From assembly GCA_949358305.1 (NCBI GenBank), contig OX442315.1, positions 15,898,427-15,962,426 on the forward strand: a stretch of DNA of 64,000 nt. The letters run 5' to 3'. A program made the translations under genes and the position numbers. The notes under the pieces were generated by a model. That model saw only the letters and a list, made by a program, of their open reading frames with translations. It searched no databases and was not told where the DNA came from. Of the stretch, positions 48,042 to 61,100 are shown piece after piece. Positions within the stretch are counted from its first letter, which is position 1. Each line of letters starts with the position of its first letter. The DNA comes from Strigamia acuminata. Taxonomy: Eukaryota > Arthropoda > Chilopoda > Geophilomorpha > Linotaeniidae.

Positions 48042-49660
48042 CATGTAGTTCTATATTCCGGCGTAGTAACTACGAAGCCCCTCTGTACATTTTTTTGTGT
48101 TTGATATTGTTCTAAACATAAGGGCAACTAAAGTTAGGGACATATGCGCGCCGCCTGCCTAAACTACCACAATGTAATAACATTTCCTTCACAAAGGTGC
48201 GACAAGTAGTGTACAATACTTCTTAAGTTGGAAGCTAGTTGTGTGAAGTTAAACCTTGTTATAGCAAACTAGATTATAGTGAAACTCCTCTTACTAACGT
48301 TAGGTCCCGCATACTAAACTAGTCGTTTCGCACACACTTCTTAAAGACTTTTTTGACAGTCCGGTCAGGACCGTCCTAATACATTTAAGCATCCTTGGAT
48401 AAAAATATCAGGCATCCCTTAATCCTTTCAGAAGGGGGTACGACATTCAACCGAATCTCTGACATGGATTTTCGAATCCCGTTCCAAATCCCCGAATCTC
48501 CAAATCTTTACATTTTTTAAAAAATTTAAAATTCTTGTCGAAAATTGGACAAAAGTTAAAACATTTTTGACTTTTTTATTAAAATAATCATCTAAATCTT
48601 TCCGAATCCCAACCGAATCCTATAAAAGATTCGAATCTCTGGCACGCAGATTCTGATCGTCGTACCCGCTGCCTTTTAGCCCAAAATGATCCAAATTAAA
48701 CCCCGCAATTGCCGAGACAAGCTCTGGGTATGTGTTTTAGCCTTCTAGGCACTAGGCCATCTGCTTCTCTAAGTGAGTTTCCCCACCAATGCCACCAGGG
48801 AATCGCTGCACACGCACTCGACAACACACGAGCTTCAATAACGTGATACATCTATTTAAGTATGTGGAGTGGATCGCGTGTTCATATAAAAGATAAACAA
48901 TTTCACTGTTTCAACATCAAGTGTTATTCAAGATAAATTCCAAAAGAAATCACTCTGTACAAAGGAACAAATAAAAATAGAATTATACTTAAAATGCCAC
49001 CAACCTGTGATTACTTTGAGAAAACTACTGCTGGGAAACAATCAATTTTGTCTCGGTACTGAAGACCAATTCACCTTGTTGACACGATTCCGCTTGGCTC
49101 CAAACGCATGGCTCAATTTGCCGATATCACATTCAACGTGGAAGTCCATTTTTATTAGAGAACAACATCTGAGAATGATAACGGATAAGTAAGTTGTTAT
49201 TTGTTTATTCAATTCATTTCATTTCATTTTTTTTAAATAAAAGCAAAAACATATTTTTTATCATAAAAATGGTGACCAAAACAATTTTTTTTTCTACATT
49301 TTTGTTGTCGTCCATAAGTCTATTTGTGAGGAAGTCATGGAAAACTGTAGTCAAGTGTGTGACCAATGGTGACGTTTGGCAGAAATTATTTTGCATTTTG
49401 TTGTTGTCATTGTTGCCGTGGTTGTCATGCTGTTGTTGTTACAAGAGTTCGCTGAATTTTGCTCTCTGGGCTTGGATTAAAGTACTTTTATCTTGTTCAT
49501 CCTTCTGTTTGCTATTTTAAACATCTACAAAGGTTATGAGTCAAGCACGCTTCCACAAGCGGCCGACTCGAGGTCGATCAGCGCCCGGTACAATTGTTTT
49601 TGTGCACCCCGTCGTTCCTTGTTTTCAATGCTCGTCGGTGAATTTTGGGTGTATTAACGT
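48042..49660. other. Gene-poor region, part 3
   Basis: A dispersed repeat near 48430-48670 has paired GTACGAC and GTCGTAC ends and GAATCTC/GAATCCC motifs. TATAAAAG near 48885 precedes a 22-codon frame at 48993 that ends quickly. I see no supported gene. Confidence 0.4.
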
Positions 49661-50052
49661 GGGTTCACACTTGTGTTCACACTAGACGCAACGCAAGAAA
49701 ACTGACGCAACGCAAGCTGCTTGCGTCCAAAAATTCTTGACGTTGACGCAATTCCTGCTTCAACTCCAGGTTGAAGTAAGCGACGCAACGCAAGAAAGGT
49801 CTTGCGGCCAACCAATCACGAACAACTCCAACTCTCGTCGATTCACGTCTGGTTGGCAAGGCTTTGCCACATGCAAACAGGCTGTTTTTGGATTCTGGAA
49901 CTAGTTCTAAAACTAGATCCAATTCCAGGTTTCATTGATAGCATCTGATTGGCCAAACGCAACATCAATTGTTTCAGCTCTGTTCACATGTGCCATACAG
50001 TGTGAACAGACTCTGCGTTGCGTCGCCCCTAGTGTGAACACAAGTGTGAACC
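49661..50052. mobile_element. MITE with GGTTCACACTTGTGTTCACA ends
   Basis: The left end and the inverted right end match over about 24 bp. Internal GACGCAACGCAAG motifs are also arranged in inverse. There is no coding capacity. Confidence 0.88.
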
Positions 50053-50116
50053 TAGCTTTAGCACCCTGTGCGATTGCACCGCTTGATCTTCCCTCGAGTC
50101 GATCCTGGTACTCATA

Positions 50117-50203
50117 CCGTACTGCCTCGATTTAACGCCGAAGCGTTTAATAATTCTCGCCCCGGCGCCTACTTGAACCCGGCGTTAAATAGAGGCAGTA
50201 CGG
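50117..50203. mobile_element. Short inverted-repeat element
   Basis: CCGTACTGCCTCGATTTAAC pairs with an inverted GTTAAATAGAGGCAGTACGG around a GC-rich centre. 87 bp. Confidence 0.85.
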
Positions 50204-51795
50204 AATTCACACTTGCAAATATAACTTACCAGTGAGTCTGTCAAAAACACTTGCTTGTAAATGTGCTCGGACCACGTTTCCCATGTTTTCGCCTTTACAT
50301 GTAATTAAGCACTCTTTTCTGATTCCCCCGAATTAGGAACGGCACCCAAAGCGGAAATCAAAAAAGAAAAAAAAGACACATTATATTTCGTATGCTCAAT
50401 ATTATTTTACTTGATTACTTTCCTTGCGTTGCCACTTTTAAAAACAGGAAAAGATAGCAGCTGCATGAAAAGTATTACACATGCTAAAATGGATTCAGGT
50501 ATGTACTACCTATACCTACTACATTCACAACCAACACTCTAAATATACTCGAGGGGAATCAGAAAAGCACTTATACTGACTTCACAGAGTAATTGGTGTA
50601 TACAAATTTGTAGATACTTGGGCGGCGACACTTCAACTCACCAAAAAGGCATACGTCTTTAATACATCCAGCAACAGTTGGAGGATAAAATGTAGTATAA
50701 ACTACAGCCGTGGTCATAAAAATTGTGGCTGTCAAGTCACGTTTCCTTACTGCTGTCAAACTATACGGTACTTACCAGAAATTTCAAAACATGAATAAGC
50801 TCAATAATTTCCATCTTTTCGTAACATTTTTAAAGAATAAAGTCTGTCAAAAACGCAGTCTAACAAGCACGTTGCTTGACATTCTTTACTTCACGTGCAC
50901 AAGAATCCGCGAATCTTTTTCCGATCTCCCGCCTAGCGGACATCAGCGAAACCCAGCAAACGAATATAAATCTACGTCCCCTGAGAACCGCCATTGAAAC
51001 TATTAAATTGAGACGGATATTTGTTTCTTCCGCCTTTGATTGATTGTCTAAGAGATAAATAAAAAAAACTAGCAACTAAAAACAAACAAAAACAAATCAG
51101 AACACTAACCTCCAATGTAAACACTTGTCTGGTATTATTTTCCAAAAACCAACACCAGACGTCGCTGTAATCCACATCGATTAGTTTTGCATTGGGGAGA
51201 CATAGGCAGGACCAATCACGGCTCTGCTCACAGTTGGCTACAGTTTGAATACGTTGTATTAATTTGATCTCGCAGTGAATCGCTAAACATACTTAAAATT
51301 TCATTGATTTGTGCGTAAAAACCACAATTCCCAATCGTTTTGTAGGTGTTTTATGAATTTTCCAAATTAAACAAAAAAAATATTTTTTTTGGATTATTTA
51401 CATCAATTTGAAGATCTAATTTTGATGATTTTGGTCATTTGTATTCAAAAATTACATTTTTGCACGTGAAATAGTCGAATTTCACGTATAAAATTACATA
51501 TTTTTCTGCCTCCAAAGGCACTTTTGTCCCTTTTTCATCTATTGTTTAAGGTTTACTTTACACTTTTATGCCTTAAAATGCATTTTTGTTCATTTTAGAT
51601 CAATGTCTGACAACTAAAATTTCATTTCGTCTAATATAAATTTTTTATCAATTTTCCGCACGAAAAGTGCATTTAGTCAGAAAATTTCCTTTTCGTCACC
51701 ACAATAAGCTTATAACAAAAAAAATCACATTCAACATAAAAACACCAAAACTTCACAATTTTTTACCCAAACCTCGACCTTAGCAAACTTCAGGA
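50204..51795. other. Gene-poor region, part 4
   Basis: No gene is recognised. CAGCCGTGGTCATAAAAAT near 50705, next to TA, looks like a Tc1/mariner-type end; the same motif recurs near 61335. Weak TTTTGCACG/ATTACATTT repeats lie near 51440-51700. Confidence 0.4.
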
Positions 51796-52217
51796 AAATG
51801 CAGCTACAAACTCAACGGGAACTCTTAAAACGTACTATGTTTCATAATAACAATCGTCTGCAACTCTACGACGTAAAATCAGCGCTGAATTTCTGCTTAA
51901 AAATGACAATCAATGATCAGGGCTGGACTGGGTACAAATTTAGTACCGGGAAATCGAGATGGGTCGGGCCACAGGGAAATTCCCGGTAGCCCGCTGGGCC
52001 AGTCCAGCATTGGGCCTAATCTCCCTTTTCGACAACGTCCACGACGCCAACGAGGGCATATTCCCCTTTGACCTCAAACCCAACATAAAACAACTCGAAA
52101 ACAAACCAAAAACCATCGACACCCCACCAAAACCGAAGCAAAATCCCGACCGGAAGCCAAGACCACAACGAATACGTTTAGTTTCCTTCAGAGTTATTAT
52201 GTTCCTAAGTTGTTGAA
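51796..52217 (+). pseudogene. Possible gene fragment split by a MITE
   Basis: Two protein-like stretches, one ending about 51917 and one from about 52013 to 52217 (SLFDNVHDANEGIFPFDLKP and a Pro/Lys-rich end), flank the MITE at 51918-52012. A CAG acceptor-like site precedes the first. The frames do not simply join. I do not recognise the product. Confidence 0.3.
51918..52012. mobile_element. hAT MITE, short relative of 22815-22980
   Basis: The ends CAGGGCTGGACTGGG and CCAGTCCAGCATTG, with CCGGGAAA and TTCCCGGTAGCCCG inside, match the copy at 22815. No clear 8-bp target duplication remains. Confidence 0.88.
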
Positions 52218-52509
52218 ACAGTTGCAAAATGCTAAAGAAGTTTTATAACTAATTTTCTGCTCAATAAAATTGAAATATTTTAAAATATTTCAAAATGGTA
52301 GAGTTTTATTTCATAATATTTCAAACTGGTGGAGTTTTATTTCAAATTATTTCAAAATGGTGGAGTTTTAGTTCCGGAGAATTCTAACAGATGGCGCCGT
52401 TGCATTTTGAAGAAGGCGCCCCGCACATCGATTAATCGGTCAGACTCGGTTGGAGTTTTTTTTTTATTTTATTTTTGACTCAAGCGGGAATAAAAACAAC
52501 AAGCAACAA

Positions 52510-54391
52510 ATGGAAGCCGCCTGTGCACACAACGGCAAACGTTCGCCCGAAAAGGGCGACGACGATGAAAATGCATCTCAGCCCAACCCGTCACCGATCG
52601 CGATGGACGCGGACGAAATGGAACTCGAACGACGTCACTTTCTGCGCATTCTAAACGCCTTTCGCCATTACAAGTAATTTCCCCATCCATAAATTATTTA
52701 CCCATCGTAACATGTCTGATCGCAGGTCTCACTCGCTTCAACGGATCCGACGATCGGAGAAATATTTCGCCACTTTATCGGAACGACATCAACGGTTGCT
52801 GGTGAATTACCAGACACATTTGTCCGATCTACGAGTCGCGATTGAACACAACGCCCAAGTCGTTCGGGTTATAACCAAAGATGCGGCGCATCTGTTCGAG
52901 AACGTTGATCACACACAAGTATTATTATATTTTGTTTAGAAATTGAACGTTTGGGTTTAAAATCAATCAATAAATAAGTGAATGTTAGGTGTTTTTGTTT
53001 GTTTTAGAGCTGCGATTCGAAAGGGGACGCGAAAATCAAAGAAACACCGAATAATTTGGATATGGAGAAGGTTCAAAGTACCGTCAAACAGATAGCGAGA
53101 GATTGGAGCATCGTGGGGCAGAAAGAGAGAGATTCGTGTTATGGTCCTATTTTATCTCAATTGGAAACACTTTATCCGAAGTATTTTGGAGTTTATTCAT
53201 TTCTGGTGGTTTTTGATCATTTTTGGTCATTTTTGATTATTTTTGCTCATTTTTTGGTCATTTATGATTATTTTTGCTCATTTTTTGGTCATTTATGATC
53301 ATTTTTGCTCATTTTTTGGTCATTTATGATCATTTTTGCTCATTTATGATTATTATTGGTCATTATTCGATGTTTTTTTTATGTTAGTGACACACTTTTA
53401 TATTTTTTTAACAGATTTTTATATTTTTTTATATTTTTTGACACATTTTGATATCTTTTGCCATATTTTGATATCTTTTTTTATTTTTTTAAGATGATTT
53501 TTGATACTTTTGATATATTTTTTATCTTATTGTCATTTTTTTGATATTTTTTTTGATATTTTTAAATTAGTTTTGACATTTTTGATATTTCTTTTGATAT
53601 TTATGACATTTTTGGATATTTTTGTCAATTTTTTTGTAATTTTTGGATTTATTATTATTATTTCATATTATTTCTTTCATTTTTGATGATTTAATGAATA
53701 AATAAATTTGATTTTGTAGTGATCGGCGATCGATTTCGGTGCTGGTTCCTGGCGCAGGTTTAGGCCGATTGGCATTTGAAATTGCTAAAATGGGATTCGC
53801 ATGTCAGGGAAACGAATTCAGTCTATTCATGCTGTTCGCCTCGAATTTTATCCTCAACCGCTGTCAAGGCACGCATTTATTCACGCTTTACCCGTGGGTC
53901 CATCAGTTTTGCAACAACCGCGATACGAGTGACCAGGTGACATCCATCACTTTTCCCGACGTGGATCCCTCAGATTTGCCAAAAAATTCCCAGTTTTCGA
54001 TGGCCGCTGGTGATTTTTTACAAGTCTATGTTGAGCCAGGTAAACCAAAACATCAAATTCACAACCCAAACGTCTAAAAATGACATTTTAGGCAGTTGGG
54101 ACTGCATCGTGACGTGTTTTTTCATCGATACTGCCAATAACATCGTCGCTTATGTAGACCAGATTTTATTCCTCCTTAAACCCGGTGGATATTGGATTAA
54201 TTTAGGTATTTTTAGCCCTAAAAAGTACAAAATTACAAATTATTAATTGTTTTTTCCAATTTTAGGTCCACTTTTGTACCATTTCGCCGACGTTCCGAAC
54301 GAAAATTCAATAGAACCCGCGTACGATGTTCTTCGTGACATAATCACGAATGTCGGATTCGATTTTCTAGTAATTTACAATTAAAAATATT

Positions 54392-54426
<35 letters not shown>

Positions 54427-54557
54427 TTTGATAGAAAGAAGATCCGCGCGTGAAAACCACATATTCGCACAATCCTTTAAGCATGTTGAAATACGAATAC
54501 GAAAGCATCTTTTTTGTGTGCCAGAAACCACTGACTAATGAAGCGAATTCAAGGTGA
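52510..54557 (+). CDS. CARNMT1: Carnosine N-methyltransferase (CARNMT1 family)
   Basis: SAM-dependent enzyme that methylates histidine of carnosine to anserine; related enzymes also methylate protein His. Seven exons: 52510-52673, 52726-52918, 53008-53180, 53720-54039, 54092-54205, 54266-54369 and 54435-54557, 1191 bp, 396 residues. The SAM-binding motif is [17 protein letters not shown] (exon 4), followed by the highly conserved [19 protein letters not shown] and PWVHQFCNN. Later come [38 protein letters not shown] and YSHNPLSML. Length fits the family. The 540-bp intron 3 is low-complexity TTTTTGATATTTTTGA-like sequence. Confidence 0.95.
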
Positions 54558-54946
54558 CACGATAATCCATACACGACGCCATCTTGAAAATATTTTTATG
54601 CCAATTAAATTGGATTTCATTGTGTACTTGGGAGCTGGAATCTCCCTCTTACTTATCACCTATCATATTTGAAGTAAATAAAAAAAATTCTTGACGATTC
54701 AAAAAGAAAACGAATATTAAATTTGCTAGAAATTAATACACGTGAAAAATCAAAACTGATCCTCCTATTCCGCGAATAGGAGTCTCGTGTTGTCGCTTCG
54801 TATTTGCTATACATGTCGTCGCCCGGCCAACAGTTCCCAGTTTGAGTTTGTTGATTTCGGTCGTCATAGCAACAGGTGTCGCACTTCTTGCTGTGCTTCG
54901 ATTCTTTTTCGACGGTTTTATTCGAATATCATCGTTAAATTTGAGT

Positions 54947-57900
54947 ATGGGATGCGGTGCGAGCCGAGGCGGGACAGCTAGAGAGGTATTTAATTAGTTT
55001 TGATGAGGTTTTATTGAGATTTTGTGGATTTTGTTGATTTGTTTTGACATTGACATTATTTTCCAGATGTGGGACGAGGACGAAATGGGGTATGAAGGTG
55101 GTGGTCGTTATCCTGCTGCGCCGGTTGGTTTGTTTTTGTTTGAACTTTTGTTATTTTTGTATTTTAATTTAATATTTTTTAATTTTTTTAAGGCTGAGGT
55201 GACGGTTGAGACGTTGGAGGAGTTTTTGGCTTTAGAGCGGGCAATCGGCACGTACGAAAAGCGCCATTTGGTCGAGACGCTTCAAGTGCGGACCGAACAA
55301 CTAAAAAATCTCAATAACACTGTGGATAAAATGGATAGAGATTATAGAGATCTTTTAGACCGAATGTGAGTATGGTTAAGTGATAATTTGAAGAAAATTA
55401 AATTGTCGTTTTATTTATTTGTTTGTTTATTTTTGTTTTATTAAGCGCTCACGGAGAATATGAAATCAGACAAAACAACCATCAGGATAAAAATGTGAAA
55501 AGCTTCTTAATGTCGCAAGGAAAAGTGGATGAAGACACGATGTTTGAAAAAGCAGAACATTTGGCAATGCTCAATAAAAAGGTGAAATAAAAATTGACAT
55601 TTTAAGCTAACAATTGACATTTTAAGATAAAAATTAACATTTTAAGATAAAAATTGACATTTTAAGATAAAAATTAACATTTTAAGATAAAAATTGACAT
55701 TTTAAGCTAAAAATTGACTTTTTAAGCTAAAAATTGACTTTTTAAGCTAACAATTGACATTTTCTGCTAAACATTGACATTTTTTGCTAAACATTGACAT
55801 TTTCTGCTAAAAATTGACATTTTAAGCTAAAAATTGACATTTTAAGCTAAAAATTGACATTTTATGCTAAAAATTGACATTTTAAGCTAAAAATTGACAT
55901 TTTATGCTAAAAATTGACATTTTAAGCTCAAAATTGACATCTTAAAGTATATATTGATTTTTTAAGCTAAATATTGACTCTTTGAGCTAAACATTTGCTT
56001 TTATGTTTTTAATTTTTCAAAGTCGCACAGTTCTAAAACTTGAAATCCTACAATCCTAAAAAATATTGAAATTATCAATCCACTTTACAGGAAATACTCC
56101 GTAAAGAAATCGAAGGCTCTAAAAGACACGTCCAAGAACTAAGAAAAGAAGTCGCCTTACTCGCTGATGACGTGCATGATTTACAGACAATCCATCAACA
56201 AGAAGACGCGCTGCTGAGTTAGTGATCTAATTTAAAAAAAAAATTAAATTCTTAAAATTAAATCAATTTTCTAGGAAACATTTTTGGCGGTGAATACGGA
56301 AGTGCCGAAGAAAACCGCCTGGAAGAGAAATTAGACGTGCTGGACGCTCAAAAACAACAAATCGAGGCTGCAAATTTCAAGTGGCGCCAGGCAGAAGTGA
56401 TGGTGGAGTTCTCTGTCAAGCAACTGGGAGCTGCGGTTGACAGATGGACGCATCTCACGCGACTACCTGCCTCGTAAAATTAAAATTCAAGATTTAAAAG
56501 AGAAAGAATATAGATTTTATTTTTTGTTTTTAGGCAAATGGAATCGCGTTTTGGTTTGGCGGAAGAAACCCGCAATAATTTGACTGCGGCGACACAAAAC
56601 ATTCAAGGTTCGCAGCGATATCTACCGAATATTAAATTTCCTTATTGCAATCAGCAGGAAGTGGAAATAATTATACAAGTAAAAAATGTTGTATAACCAG
56701 AGCCGTAGCAAGGTGCAAACCCAAAGAGAGTTTTTAGCCACAAAATTTCACTTTATAGGTCAAATTTTTATTTTTATGCATAAAATTCCATTTTAAAGAG
56801 CTCTAAATGGATTTTTAGGCACAAAAAAGCATTCTTTTGATTAAAAATTGCATTTTTTGCTGCAAAATTGCCTTTATAGGCACTAAAATTGTCTTTTTAC
56901 GCACAAGAATTGCCTTTTTTGGGACAAAAGTTGCTTTTTTGCACAAAAGTCGCCTTTTTTGGTACAAAAGTTGCCTTTTTTGCAGAAAAATTGCCTTTTT
57001 TGGCACAAAAATTACCTTTTTACGCACACAAGTTGCCTTTTTAGGCACAAAAATTACCTTTTAGGCACCAAAATTGTTTTTTTAGAAAACAGCATTTATT
57101 TGTTGCAAAAATGCACTTTTACCTGAAAATTGTAAAACATTGTAAAAAAAAAATCGCATTCATTGACGACAAAAGTGCAAAAACATCTTTTTTAGACGTT
57201 TGTCCGACCTGGCCATCTTTGCTACGACACAAATGCCGTCAACAACAAAAATAATCTCCATCTGATTTATTTTAGGCCACAAGTTACGTTTTCACCGACA
57301 TGCAATCACCCGAACGTCAGCTTCACGCTTTGGAAGTATACACAGTCACATGGCGACGAGCAGCCGCTTTGCTACAATGGTTCGACTACGTTTTGGACTT
57401 CACAATTCTCAAAGACTTAGCCGCGATAAGCGAGAAAGTCAAAGTCACAGCGGCCGCGCTCAGAAAAGAACGCATTCAACTCATCAAAATCAAATTGCAA
57501 GAAAACGGAAGACACATCGAAATGGACACAGGCATAACAACCAACTAACCAATTTTAATTCTAATTTAATCGATTCTATTTTACTTTTTAAAAAAAAAAT
57601 AGATATTACCATCGACAGCGATTCGGAGGAAAGCGATTTCCTATTAAACGAAATGCCGGAAAGCATGCGGTACCAAAGGGTAAATAAATAAATAAAAAAA
57701 TAAAAAATAATTAATTTAAATGTTTTTATTTATTTTTCAGAAGGAAATGTCATCGGCACGGCAATCGAGAGACTTCCGTTTGCCCTCACCGCTATCCCGA
57801 GAGGAATTGGCGCCTCCGCCGACCCGCGAACAACTTTTCGGTACCACTACATCAGTTTATTTCGTCTTTATATTTAAATTCGATTTAAATATTTTTTTTA

Positions 57901-58085
57901 TAGATAAAATCGACGCAATAAAATCAGCGCACGTTAAACGAACAGAAAAGACCGAAATCGATCGGAATTTGGACAAAACTCGTGTCGAGATGGATCTGCA
58001 AGCGAAGCTTAGACAGAGACGTCAAAGACGTAGACATAACTTAGAGAGCGCTGTGCCCGAGCGCCGTCACTCTCGTGCACCTTAG
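54947..58085 (+). CDS. N-myristoylated coiled-coil protein, family not recognised
   Basis: Eleven exons: 54947-54985, 55067-55123, 55193-55365, 55446-55581, 56091-56217, 56275-56473, 56534-56678, 57276-57531, 57603-57679, 57741-57840 and 57904-58085. The sum is 1491 bp, 496 residues. The start MGCGASRGG is a good N-myristoylation plus S-acylation signal, so membrane attachment is expected. Most of the rest is helical and charged: LEEFLALERAIGTYEKRH, heptad-like stretches to about residue 250, and FKWRQAEVMVEFSVKQLGAA. An acidic DSDSEESDF segment, Pro-rich LAPPPTREQLF and an Arg-rich end follow. Intron 8 appears to be GC-AG. If not spliced, the protein would end ITTN at 57548. Function unknown; scaffold or trafficking is only a guess. 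Confidence 0.85.
55590..55990. repeat. 20-bp minisatellite, intronic
   Basis: About 20 copies of TAAAAATTGACATTTTAAGC in intron 4 of the coiled-coil gene. A-tract to T-tract spacing is about 10.5 bp. Confidence 0.96.
56740..57140. repeat. Degenerate ~21-bp minisatellite, intronic
   Basis: Repeats around TTGCC-T6-GGCAC-AAAA in intron 7 of the coiled-coil gene. More diverged than the other arrays but with the same A/T-tract alternation. Confidence 0.88.
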
Positions 58086-58152
58086 ACCTTGAAAACGATT
58101 ATATATTTATTTTTTTTTCTTTCCACTTTTTGTAATCTAATTGTTATCGATA

Positions 58153-58158
58153 AATAAA
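58153..58158 (+). terminator. Polyadenylation signal AATAAA
   Basis: Lies 67 bp after the coiled-coil gene stop and only 23 bp before the ATG of the next gene. Confidence 0.6.
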
Positions 58159-58180
58159 ATTTAAAAAAAAAAGAAAAACG

Positions 58181-61100
58181 ATGTCGCCGCTACGTTTTCT
58201 CATTTCTTTATTAATTCTTTCGATTCGCTGCAATGGAGAACTCCAAACAGAAATTTGCGTCGTCCCAAAAGAGTCGTGTGGTATGTCAATATGTGCGGAA
58301 TGTGAATGAAAATATGTGAGTTAATATCGAGCGTTTTCAGGCCTTTTCATACCACAATTACCCCGTTCGTATATGGCGAAAATGGAGGTGACGGAGCCGT
58401 TGTCAAATACCACCAAATACGCCACGGAATATTACGACGGTGAGAATTTACGGGGCGCTATAACGTGGCGTTTACAAGGCCGAGAAACACGAATTATATA
58501 CGACGGTTTTGCTAAAACTCTTATCTCAGTTGTGGGGTGGACGCCGAGCGATCCATACGAAAGTAATCGCTAATTTATTTATTTATTTAATTTATTTATT
58601 CGTCTTTTGTGTGTTTTAGCTTCGGCGCGGTGTTCTGTAGCGCCATTTAGTTACAACCAAGACGATTTTATCATCGGCGTGGAGGAGAATATGAGCACGC
58701 ATTATTTAGCGTTAATTGGCGGTTTATTACGGTATAATACCGATTTGCGATTCAAATACAATAACCTGAGTGTATCGTACGTGCGGGGAATGAAGGCGGA
58801 TGAATGGCACGCGTGTCTTTATATGCCCAAGGTGGATGGAACTTTCAATGTTGTCTTTTATTGGTCCGGTAAATATCTGTTTTACTACCTATTATTATCG
58901 ACCCCATAACGCTTTGCTCCCTTGTCATTAGTTTCTTTCCTGCGTGTCCTTAAATGAAAGAAAAAGAGAGAGATGGCTCTGGTTTCATCTGTGGTAGTGG
59001 GGGGTCTTTTCTGAGATTTTTTTTATACTTTATAATCTCTCTATTTATGAAGATTCGTCGAGTAATATTTCAACACCAAGTGGGGAACCAACTGTTCCAT
59101 TAAAAACTAAAATTTCTGGACGTTTTCGTCCAAATCCGGACAACGACGAAGTGTACGAAAACGTAATTGTTGTAACTAATTTTCTTTGGTTCCAATCAAA
59201 TCCTCCGTTGAATGATGAATTATTCCAGGTAAAAATTAATTTAAACTTTAAAAAAATTAAGTAATTCGACTCGTTTTTCAATTTCAACAGCCACCCAGAG
59301 GAGTGTTTTGCGAAAACGACAGCAAATCTAAACCCTTTCCAACGTTTCCAAAAACCTTTTCTGTATTTACTGAAACTCAACACCAGGTGGAAGGCAAACC
59401 AGATATTACTTTAAAAAATCAAAAGGTTATTATAAATATACAGAAATATGCATAAAAATTACTGTGTTTTGTTGATTTTCTATTTTTTTTGTGTAAAATT
59501 TAGTTGTGGTACAATTTCCCAGCAAAATTGCAACGTGTGGACGAATACGGCCCAAATTCGGATTTGTCTACTATTACTGATTACATTTCAGGAGTTGCTT
59601 ATTTCATTGATGAATTGAGTACAAACTGCACAGTGAGCGAACAAATATACACTAATATTTCCAAAGCAGAAGATATATTCTTAATGGATGTTGATCGGTT
59701 GGAATACCTGGGAAAAGTGAACTAAAATGTTAATAATACACTTGGAATTGTTTGTATTTGGTTATTTGTGTGTGTAGTATACAATTCGGGACCGGCTTTG
59801 CGATACGTGGTCAGGAAAGAGTGGAAATTTGGTGCTAGAATGGAGTTTTCTTGATGATTCGTGGCACCAAAGTGACGAAAATGGGGTTTTGACTCAAATT
59901 CCTGTTCAAACTATAATAATAAATCATGTAGGTAGAAAAGAAACGAAACTAATTAATTATTCTCTTTGATCTTGCTCGTTATTGCCAAATCGATTAAAGA
60001 GGCGGTGTTCTCTATTTTTCTATATTATTTTTATGTGGAGATAAATTCTTGACAATAATTATATTCTTTTTTTTTTCTTATTGGATTTTCAGACGTCGGA
60101 CGGGGCGGAAAAAACGACTATAAATTATTTTCATTTTCATCCGAATGACTTCGAGTTTGCATTCGAAGTCGATTTTTGCTTCCCACCGGAAAAACGCAAA
60201 GTTTTCCAAATATCTTTCCCACGTGAGACGAGAAACGAAATAAATAAATCAAAAATTCGAGAAATTAAAAATTAAAAAAAAATTCAATTTTTTTTAAAAA
60301 ATGGCTCGAATTTGTGATCAATTTGCTTGTTTTTCTTCGTTGTTTACACGCAATCAATTTCATTGTTATTCAGTTACGACTGATGTCTCTTTATTCGACT
60401 TCAAGTCGTTTGCACACAAATGTCGTGTTGTTCTAGCACGTGAGATTCAAGTGACTTTACTCAGAATTTCCCAACTCCAAGTAAATTTCATTTAAAATAA
60501 AAATTAAAGTTAAAATTAAAAAATGTCTGAATTTCCACATTTGACATTTTTACAGGCCGAATACGACGGAGAAAGAATATACGTTCAGTTCACTCTATTG
60601 GACAAAACAACTCCGTCGACTGCGGACAATGTTGACATGTCAGCCGCTGTGAGCAATCTTCACAGCGCTATAACTTCAAACTCATTATCGGTGTATGGCG
60701 GTCGTAATCCAAATTCGCAAGAGGTGTTCATTACTGAATCAATATTGAAAAGCCACTTACAGTATAAATTTGTTTTATTAATCCTTTATTAGCCTTTATA
60801 CAGCACAGCACTTCCGGACTCTCTTCTAGAACTGGATAATGTTGACCCTTGCTCGCAGACTGACACCACTTCCGGAAAAAGGTTAAAGCGATCGTTGACT
60901 GACACCATTTATCAAGATCAAAACTCTTTAGACTTGTGGAGCACGGGTTTGTACAGGATTAGCAATGGTTTTGATGTTTTTTATTATTTTTTAACCAGCA
61001 TTTTGTAGTCAAAGTGGTGTATTTCGATGGGCAGCACTTAAATAATGATTTCAAACATGCTGGTTACATTTAAAATTTCTATTTTTGACATTTTTTTACA

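Noticed and set aside
49007-49520. Short plus-strand frames after a TATAAAAG motif
   Set aside because: No signal peptide, domain or consistent exon joining; the ATG at 48993 gives only 22 codons.
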